Positions 59,526-64,000 of a stretch of 64,000 bases of DNA are shown here, piece after piece; within the stretch, counting starts at the first letter, position 1, and each line of letters starts with the position of its first letter. The notes below the pieces were generated by a model. It was not told where the DNA came from. It was given only the letters and a program-made list of their open reading frames with translations, and did not search any database. A program made the position numbers and the translations under genes. The DNA comes from Centipeda felix (lineage in GTDB: Bacteria; Bacillota; Negativicutes; Selenomonadales; Selenomonadaceae). Where the stretch lies: NCBI RefSeq assembly GCF_900186465.1, contig NZ_LT891959.1:434001-498000 (forward strand), given 5' to 3'.

Positions 59526-59540
59526 TGTCGTTCAGATGGT
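59526..59540. repeat. Right direct repeat flanking the IS30 element
   Basis: TGTCGTTCAGATGGT, same as the left copy. Flanking bases on both outer sides differ, fixing the repeat at 15 bp. Confidence 0.8.
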
Positions 59541-59566
59541 AGGGCTGTCATGTCTTCATCGCCCTT

Positions 59567-60259
59567 CTACATTCCATCATTAAAGCGGTACCCTGCCCCC
59601 CAGACCGTCTGCAGCCACTGTGGATGGGCAGGATCGCGTTCCATCTTTTCGCGCAGCCGATTGATATGGACGGAGACGGTCGCCGTACTGCCCATGGCAT
59701 CCAACTCCCAGACGCGGTCATACAGCGTCTCCTTGCTGAAGACGACCTGCGGATGCTGCGCGAGAAAGAGCAGGAGATCAAACTCGCGTGCTGCAAGAAT
59801 CACCTCGTTTCCCCCAAGAAATACGCGCCGCGTCTGCGGCTGAATCTCAAGCGCGCCAAAACGCAGGACAGCCGCATCTCCTGCACTGCCTTTGAGGCGC
59901 TCATAACGCGCAAGATGTGCCTTGACGCGTGCCGCCAGCTCACTCGGACTGAACGGTTTGATGATATAATCATCCGCCCCCAGTCCGAGTGCGCGTATTT
60001 TATCGACATCCTCAAGACGCGCCGAGACCATGAGGATGGGGATATCGTATGCTTTCCGAACATCGCGGCAGATGGCAAATCCATCCGCCCCCGGCAGCAT
60101 CACATCCAGCAAAAGCAGATCATAGTCCCCCGTCATGGCGAGGCGCTTCCCCGCATCGCCGTCCGCGGAAATATCGACGGCGAAGCCATCTGCTTCCAGA
60201 TAGTCACGCTCCAGCTCGGCAATAGCAGCGTCATCCTCGACCAGCAGTATCTTCTTCAT
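59567..60259 (-). CDS. OmpR/PhoB-family response regulator
   Basis: 230-aa transcription regulator. Receiver (KKILLVEDDAAIAELE; phospho-Asp in LLLLDVMLPGADG; Lys in YIIKPFSPSEL) and winged helix (REFDLLLFLAQHPQVVFSKE; TVSVHINRLREKME; TVWGAGYRF). ATG at 60259 after AAAGGAGG; it overlaps the kinase gene by 29 bases. Likely target: the divergent PepSY gene, whose promoter carries 11-bp direct repeats of the kind OmpR-type proteins bind. Confidence 0.94.
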   Translation of the reverse strand: MKKILLVEDDAAIAELERDYLEADGFAVDISADGDAGKRLAMTGDYDLLLLDVMLPGADGFAICRDVRKAYDIPILMVSARLEDVDKIRALGLGADDYIIKPFSPSELAARVKAHLARYERLKGSAGDAAVLRFGALEIQPQTRRVFLGGNEVILAAREFDLLLFLAQHPQVVFSKETLYDRVWELDAMGSTATVSVHINRLREKMERDPAHPQWLQTVWGAGYRFNDGM

Positions 60260-61745
60260 GCGTGTCCTCCTTTTTCCGAATTGGCAGCAGCAGGACGATG
60301 CGCAGCCCTCCCATGGGGGATTCCTCTGCCCGCACACTGCCGCCGAACGTCGTCATCATCCGGCGCACGATCGCCAGTCCCAGCCCGCTGCCGTCAGCGA
60401 CATGGGTACGCGCCGCATCCGTGCGGTAAAAGAGGTCAAACAGCCGCTCCCGTTCCTCCTCGCGCACGCCAACGCCGTCGTCGTCACAGCGGATGGCGAG
60501 AAAATCTCCCTCATGAGAAAGCGACATACAGACGTGCGCTCGTTCCCCGCGGCGGTACTTCCCGCTGTTTTCCCACAGGTTTTCGAGCACGCGGGCGAAT
60601 GCACTGCGGTCAATGCGGATATACGTCTGCCCCCCGCCTTCCGCCATCGACAGCTCAATGCCCCGCTCGCGAAAGTCCGCCGCATGCGTATCAATGAACG
60701 CATTGATCCATGTCTGTGCCTCAACGACCTCCCATGTAAGCGATACCTCGCCTGTCTCTGTGCGCAAAAAAGAACGCAGCTGTGTGGTCAGCCCCTCCAT
60801 CGTCGCCGCCGCACGGGCGATGCGCTCAGCATAGGCCCGCTGCTTCTCCGGCGTCGCAGCGATCCCGTCGATCAGGCCGCTCGCATATCCCTTGACGGCG
60901 GTCAGCGGCGTTGCGATGTCATGGAGTACACCGATGAGGAATTCCCGCCGCCGTGCCTCCTCCTGTTCCTCCCGCAGGCGTGCGCGCCGCAGATCGCTGC
61001 GCATGGCATCAAAAGCGCGGCAGGTCGCCCCCACCTCATCACTGCCCATCGGAGGCAGGGCATGGTCGAAATCACCATGCTGCATCGCGCCGGCGGCATC
61101 ACGTATCGCAGCAAGCGGTGCAAGAATCTGCGCCGAAAGGAGGCGGGCAAGATAACGCCCGAGCAGGAAAATCCCTGCCGAGGTGATGACGATGAAAAAA
61201 ATAAACACCGCGTTGATCACCGTCTCCCGCATCGGCGGCGAAATACGCATCTCATCGTGATGCCGCATCATCGGAACAGCGCCTGCCCCCATGAAAACAA
61301 TGCCGCTGCGGTCCCCCTCATAGCGAAAAAAAAGTCCCGCATCGTTCCATGTCAGTGCGGAGCCGCGCGCCCCGCATTCACGCATCACCGCATACCGAAT
61401 GTCATCGGCATCTGCCCCATCGGTCAGATAGAGGAGACCATCCTGCACGATAGAGACGCGGACGCCTGCCGACTCCAGCAGATGAACGTCACGCTCAGCA
61501 TGATTCCATTTGAACTGCTTCCTCTCTGCGGCAGCACGCAGCGAACTCAGTGCAAAGGGTACAGAGAGATTTGTCCCCTTCTCCGGCCAGAGCAGTTCAA
61601 GTGCCTGCTGCTGCAGCGTTCCTGCATGGCGCAGTCCGCCAAGAAGCGCTGCACCGATGGCGACAAGGACGCAGATCGGTATGACGACCATCAGCGCATT
61701 GGTCAGCAGGAGCTTTGTTTTCAGCGACAAATCACGCAGGTGCAT
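60231..61745 (-). CDS. Sensor histidine kinase of the PepSY-linked system
   Basis: 504-aa membrane kinase. Helices near residues 14-38 and 165-190 (VINAVFIFFIVITSAGIFLL) flank a sensor domain of about 130 residues. HAMP follows (ILAPLAAIRDAAGAM), then HisKA with phospho-His in GVLHDIATPLTAVKGYASG and HATPase (NLWENSGKYRRG, DDGVGV, GSGLGLAIV). Signal unknown; cell-envelope stress is a guess from the PepSY neighbour. Confidence 0.93.
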   Translation of the reverse strand: MHLRDLSLKTKLLLTNALMVVIPICVLVAIGAALLGGLRHAGTLQQQALELLWPEKGTNLSVPFALSSLRAAAERKQFKWNHAERDVHLLESAGVRVSIVQDGLLYLTDGADADDIRYAVMRECGARGSALTWNDAGLFFRYEGDRSGIVFMGAGAVPMMRHHDEMRISPPMRETVINAVFIFFIVITSAGIFLLGRYLARLLSAQILAPLAAIRDAAGAMQHGDFDHALPPMGSDEVGATCRAFDAMRSDLRRARLREEQEEARRREFLIGVLHDIATPLTAVKGYASGLIDGIAATPEKQRAYAERIARAAATMEGLTTQLRSFLRTETGEVSLTWEVVEAQTWINAFIDTHAADFRERGIELSMAEGGGQTYIRIDRSAFARVLENLWENSGKYRRGERAHVCMSLSHEGDFLAIRCDDDGVGVREEERERLFDLFYRTDAARTHVADGSGLGLAIVRRMMTTFGGSVRAEESPMGGLRIVLLLPIRKKEDTHEEDTAGRG

Positions 61746-61770
61746 ATCGACACCTCACTTTCATGATGCC

Positions 61771-61776
61771 ATTATA
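61771..61776 (-). promoter_or_regulatory. -10 element of the kinase-regulator operon
   Basis: Minus-strand TATAAT inside the palindrome CCATTATAATGG, about 26 bases before the kinase ATG. No good -35, which fits an activator-dependent promoter. Confidence 0.45.
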
Positions 61777-61823
61777 ATGGATTCAGAGGAAAAAATCCGC
61801 GCTGTCCGTCGATTTTTGAAAAA

Positions 61824-61852
61824 GTTTTACGCGTGTTTACACTTTGTTTAAC
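61824..61852 (+). promoter_or_regulatory. Three 11-bp-spaced direct repeats in the kinase/PepSY intergenic region
   Basis: GTTTTAC at 61824, GTTTAC at 61835 and GTTTAAC at 61846, each starting exactly 11 bases after the last. One DNA turn spacing is typical for tandem OmpR/PhoB-type dimers. They abut and overlap the -35 of the PepSY gene. Confidence 0.6.
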
Positions 61853-61872
61853 TTTCTCCGATAGGATATACC
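61844..61872 (+). promoter_or_regulatory. Promoter of the PepSY gene
   Basis: TTGTTT, 17 bases, TATACC. Leader of about 33 bases. Confidence 0.6.
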
Positions 61873-61911
61873 TGTCAGCAAAAATGTGACAAACAAAAGG
61901 AGGATTTCATC

Positions 61912-62493
61912 ATGGAAGCACAGAAAATCAAAGAACAGGTCAAGAGCGTATTCAGTCCCGCACATCTGAAGAAGGCAGCAGCTCTCGCTGTTCTCGTCGG
62001 CGTCGCCACCGCCGGCACAGCCTACTTCCACTATCAGCAGGCCGAGGCACAATCCCTCATGAAGCGGCAGGCTCGCTCGGAAATGATCGCTGCTCAGGCA
62101 GCACAGCGAAACATTGTTCTGCTCGATGAGGACAAGGTGCGGTCGATTGCCGCCGAATCCATCGGAAAATCCGAGGCAGAGCTGACCTTCCGTCCGCTCG
62201 AACTGAAAATGAGAGATCACGACGGTGATCGTGACCACGACCGCAAAGGGCACAAGAAGGGGAAGCACGGAAATCGAGACCACAGAGGACAACAGGCACA
62301 GTCCGCACCTGCTGCAGCGGCGCAGGACGCAGCGGCACCTGCCGTGCCTGCTGATCCTGCCGCACAGACAGACTTCCGCCCATTCTACAAGGTGAAATGC
62401 ACGGCAAACAACATCACCTACAAGCTCCGCATCGACGCCGTGACCGGCGCACTCCTCGCGAGTGACGCTGATACAGACGACCATATTTTCTAA
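61912..62493 (+). CDS. PepSY-domain exported/anchored protein with His-Asp-Lys-rich linker
   Basis: 193-aa protein. One N-terminal helix (AAALAVLVGVATAGTAYFHY), a first PepSY-like segment with DKVRSIAAESIGKSEAELTF, a highly charged linker rich in Asp, His, Lys and Arg (about residues 99-127), an Ala/Pro stretch, then the PepSY core YKVKCTANNITYKLRIDAVTGALL. ATG lies 8 bases after AAAGGAGG. The DHDGDRDHDRKGHKKGKH part could bind divalent metal (inferred). Probably controlled by the divergent two-component system. Confidence 0.85.
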   Translation: MEAQKIKEQVKSVFSPAHLKKAAALAVLVGVATAGTAYFHYQQAEAQSLMKRQARSEMIAAQAAQRNIVLLDEDKVRSIAAESIGKSEAELTFRPLELKMRDHDGDRDHDRKGHKKGKHGNRDHRGQQAQSAPAAAAQDAAAPAVPADPAAQTDFRPFYKVKCTANNITYKLRIDAVTGALLASDADTDDHIF

Positions 62494-62513
62494 ACAATAG
62501 AGGAATCGCATCA

Positions 62514-62563
62514 ACGGGAGAGTCATGCACAGACCCATCGTCTCGCATGGCTCTCCCGTTTTT
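62514..62563 (+). terminator. Terminator after the PepSY gene
   Basis: ACGGGAGAGTCATGC, 16-base loop, GCATGGCTCTCCCGT, then TTTTAT. On the minus strand it lies 3' of the DUF1848 gene stop and could also serve it, though without a T-run. Confidence 0.9.
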
Positions 62564-62570
62564 ATATCCG

Positions 62571-63497
62571 CTAAAATAAATTCTCCTGCCATTCGAGCCA
62601 GCTTTCCTGCCGCGCCTCATGGATACGGTCACCCTCCTCCGCATGGCCGATGAGAAAGGGGGATGCGGGATCGTGAGCGAGACGGCTGCGGCGCACACGC
62701 GCAGGATGCGTATTGGCGTAACAGTAGCGGCAGAGATGCGGGCAGCTGTCGTATGCACCGATGTCCGCACCGAGATAGCAGCGGCACTCCCTGCGCTGCG
62801 GCTGATAGTGCGGGAAGTGAATGCGCCGCCCAAGTGCCCGCTCATAGATGTGCGGGGTCATGCAGCCGCCCGTATTCGCCCCGTATAGAGCGAGTGCATC
62901 ACCTCCGCCGCACGGATAGACGGTCATACCGCACCGCCGTGCCGTCTCAATGATAAATGCACCGAGCTCCATGCGCTCTGCGTGCGTGACATCACGTCCC
63001 TCGGGAAAGTTGCGGCGCGTCTTGGCATAGCGCGTGAGAAAGCTGATGACGACCACTTCCGTCTGCCCCGCCAGCTGCTCTGCCATCGCGGCAAACATTG
63101 TTCTGTGCCACGCCAGCGTATGATGTGCGTCAAGGATGATCGGATCGTAGCGCCACCCGACGGAGTGCGTTCCGAGAGCAGCCGAGAGCTGATGAAATGA
63201 ACGCACAACTTCCTCCCATGGCGGAACATGGGGCTCAACATCCCTGCCATAGGGCGTGATGGTGACGTACCAGAACTGCCCGAACGGTGCGAGGAGATCC
63301 ATATAGGGGAGCATCGGTGCGGGATTCTTCGTACAGAAGCCGATGAGGTCAACCACGCGCGGATCAAGGCGATAGCGCGTCACCTGCTGTGTGTCATAGG
63401 GATTACGGACACAGACCTCGCCCGCACGCAGCCGATTCACCAGCCACGGCGCATAGAACGCCGGAATATCCGTACGCATGCCCGTGTTGAGTATCAT
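62571..63497 (-). CDS. DUF1848 protein with radical-SAM-like cysteine motif
   Basis: 308-aa protein of DUF1848. N-terminus MILNTGMRTDIPAFYAPWLV, VDLIGFCTKNPAPML, FWYVTITPYGRDVEP are family features. Near the C-terminus come CRCYLGADIGAYDSC and CPHLCRYCYAN (residues 252-262), a Cx3Cx2C pattern like that of radical SAM enzymes but placed at the end, not the start. It probably binds an Fe-S cluster; spore-photolyase-like relationships have been suggested for such layouts, but no function is established. ATG at 63497 follows GGGGAGGAGG. Confidence 0.83.
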   Translation of the reverse strand: MILNTGMRTDIPAFYAPWLVNRLRAGEVCVRNPYDTQQVTRYRLDPRVVDLIGFCTKNPAPMLPYMDLLAPFGQFWYVTITPYGRDVEPHVPPWEEVVRSFHQLSAALGTHSVGWRYDPIILDAHHTLAWHRTMFAAMAEQLAGQTEVVVISFLTRYAKTRRNFPEGRDVTHAERMELGAFIIETARRCGMTVYPCGGGDALALYGANTGGCMTPHIYERALGRRIHFPHYQPQRRECRCYLGADIGAYDSCPHLCRYCYANTHPARVRRSRLAHDPASPFLIGHAEEGDRIHEARQESWLEWQENLF

Positions 63498-63540
63498 CGC
63501 ATACCTCCTCCCCTTTTCACAGGATAACACGAATCGGAGA

Positions 63541-63567
63541 AAAAGAAAAATGGGGCTGTTGTGCCCC
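63541..63567 (-). terminator. Terminator hairpin after the antiporter gene
   Basis: Minus strand GGGGC, ACAACA, GCCCC, then ATTTTTCTTTTTC. Its loop is complementary to an upstream segment of the branched repeat. Confidence 0.75.
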
Positions 63568-63633
63568 TTCCACCGCTTACGCGGTCCCCCTTCCCCGTGA
63601 TAACGGGGAAGGCTTTAGGGGGGGCTACAACAG
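63556..63633. repeat. Branched palindromic element in the antiporter 3' region
   Basis: An outer pairing CTGTTGTGCCCC with GGGGCTACAACAG encloses two perfect hairpins: ACCGC-TTAC-GCGGT (63572-63585) and CCTTCCCCGT-GATA-ACGGGGAAGG (63589-63612). The outer arm competes with the terminator hairpin 63552-63567. It resembles REP/BIME-type intergenic palindromes. Confidence 0.65.
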
Positions 63634-63655
63634 ATCCACTGTAGTTTACATTCTC

Positions 63656-64000
63656 TTAGAGATACCGGATATAGACGTAGATGTTCGAGATGATGATCGT
63701 AAAGATCATGACAGGCATAGCGACCTTCATGAAGCCAAGGAAGGAGATCGGACGGCCGCGCTGTGCCGACATCGACGCGACGACGACATTCGCACTTGCA
63801 CCGATCAGCGTTCCGTTGCCGCCGAGACACGCGCCGAGAGCAAGCGACCACCACATCGGATCGAGGTTGCTGAGTCCCATCTGTCCCATATCCTGAATCA
63901 GCGGAATCAGCGTGGCGACAAACGGGATGTTGTCGATAAAGGCAGAGGCAAAGGCACTCATCCACAGAATGAGAATGGCGGTTGCCTCGACATTGCCGCC
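63656..64000 (-). CDS. ArsB/NhaD-superfamily ion transporter, C-terminal part
   Basis: The last 114 codons of a membrane transporter whose beginning lies beyond the window. Readable segments include NVEATAILILWMSAFASAFI, FIDNIPFVATLIPLIQ (the D-N-x-P motif of the ArsB/NhaD/P-protein family), ALGACLGGNGTLIGASANV (second re-entrant loop) and the last helix VMIFTIIISNIYVYIRYL. Substrate may be sodium/proton, arsenite or a dicarboxylate; the C-terminal part alone does not decide. Confidence 0.87.
   Translation of the reverse strand, partial: GGNVEATAILILWMSAFASAFIDNIPFVATLIPLIQDMGQMGLSNLDPMWWSLALGACLGGNGTLIGASANVVVASMSAQRGRPISFLGFMKVAMPVMIFTIIISNIYVYIRYL

Overview
The window looks like a chromosomal piece of a high-GC, non-sporulating member of the Negativicutes, most like a Selenomonas/Centipeda relative. 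Gene order is Firmicutes-like: ywiB-argS-rpoE(delta)-pyrG-mfd-yabN-hup, then divIC-yabR-tilS-hprT-ftsH. At the same time there is an outer-membrane energy system (ExbB/ExbD/TonB) and periplasmic iron proteins, which only a diderm needs. The species call is inference. Almost every gene is on the minus strand. The only plus-strand genes are uraA with its rluA-type neighbour, and a PepSY-domain gene. I saw no rRNA, tRNA, CRISPR array or prophage.

Layout in transcription order (right to left on the minus strand). 63.7-64.0 kb: end of an ArsB/NhaD-type antiporter. 59.6-63.5 kb: a DUF1848 gene, then an OmpR-type two-component system divergent from a PepSY protein. 58.3-59.5 kb: a complete IS30-family element with a 15-bp direct repeat. 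53.5-58.1 kb: a zinc-ribbon protein, a lone amino-acid binding lipoprotein, uraA-rluA and manA. 49-53.4 kb: DUF2156-leuA-uvrC. 45-48.9 kb: a lone Fe(III)-type binding lipoprotein with a probable Fur box, a YesM/YesN two-component system and rubredoxin. 41-44.5 kb: putP, a glyoxalase-fold protein, a REC-CheX protein and CheX. 25-41 kb: the core information and cell-division genes. 21-25 kb: an AT-richer sugar-transfer island with two glycosyltransferases joined to methyltransferase-type domains and an orphan CDP-glucose synthase. 16.8-21 kb: birA-coaX-dusB-M18 aminopeptidase. 15.5-16.7 kb: an aminotransferase. 6.8-15.4 kb: a ten-gene iron operon. 1-6.6 kb: pepD, then fur-hemZ-hisS-aspS.

The most coherent accessory system is the iron operon exbB-exbD-tonB-ftr1-p19-DUF2318-two FtsX-type permeases-ATPase-FMN-binding lipoprotein. 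It runs from one well-formed promoter overlapped by a Fur-box-like sequence to a clear terminator. It corresponds to the Campylobacter p19 / Yersinia fetMP class, but with its own TonB motor in front and a flavin-binding lipoprotein in the place where Campylobacter has thioredoxin-like genes. Fur itself is encoded nearby and also has a box-like palindrome upstream.

The second theme is a dispersed small repeat. Two 163-bp copies, in opposite orientation and 38 kb apart, differ at only one base, and at least eight degenerate or shortened copies lie in other gaps. All have ends resembling GGAAGCACTGATAAA, so the family looks like a non-autonomous (MITE-like) element. Several genes start with TTG behind strong Shine-Dalgarno sequences (coaX, ftsH, yabR, hup, probably putP), and I moved those starts accordingly.
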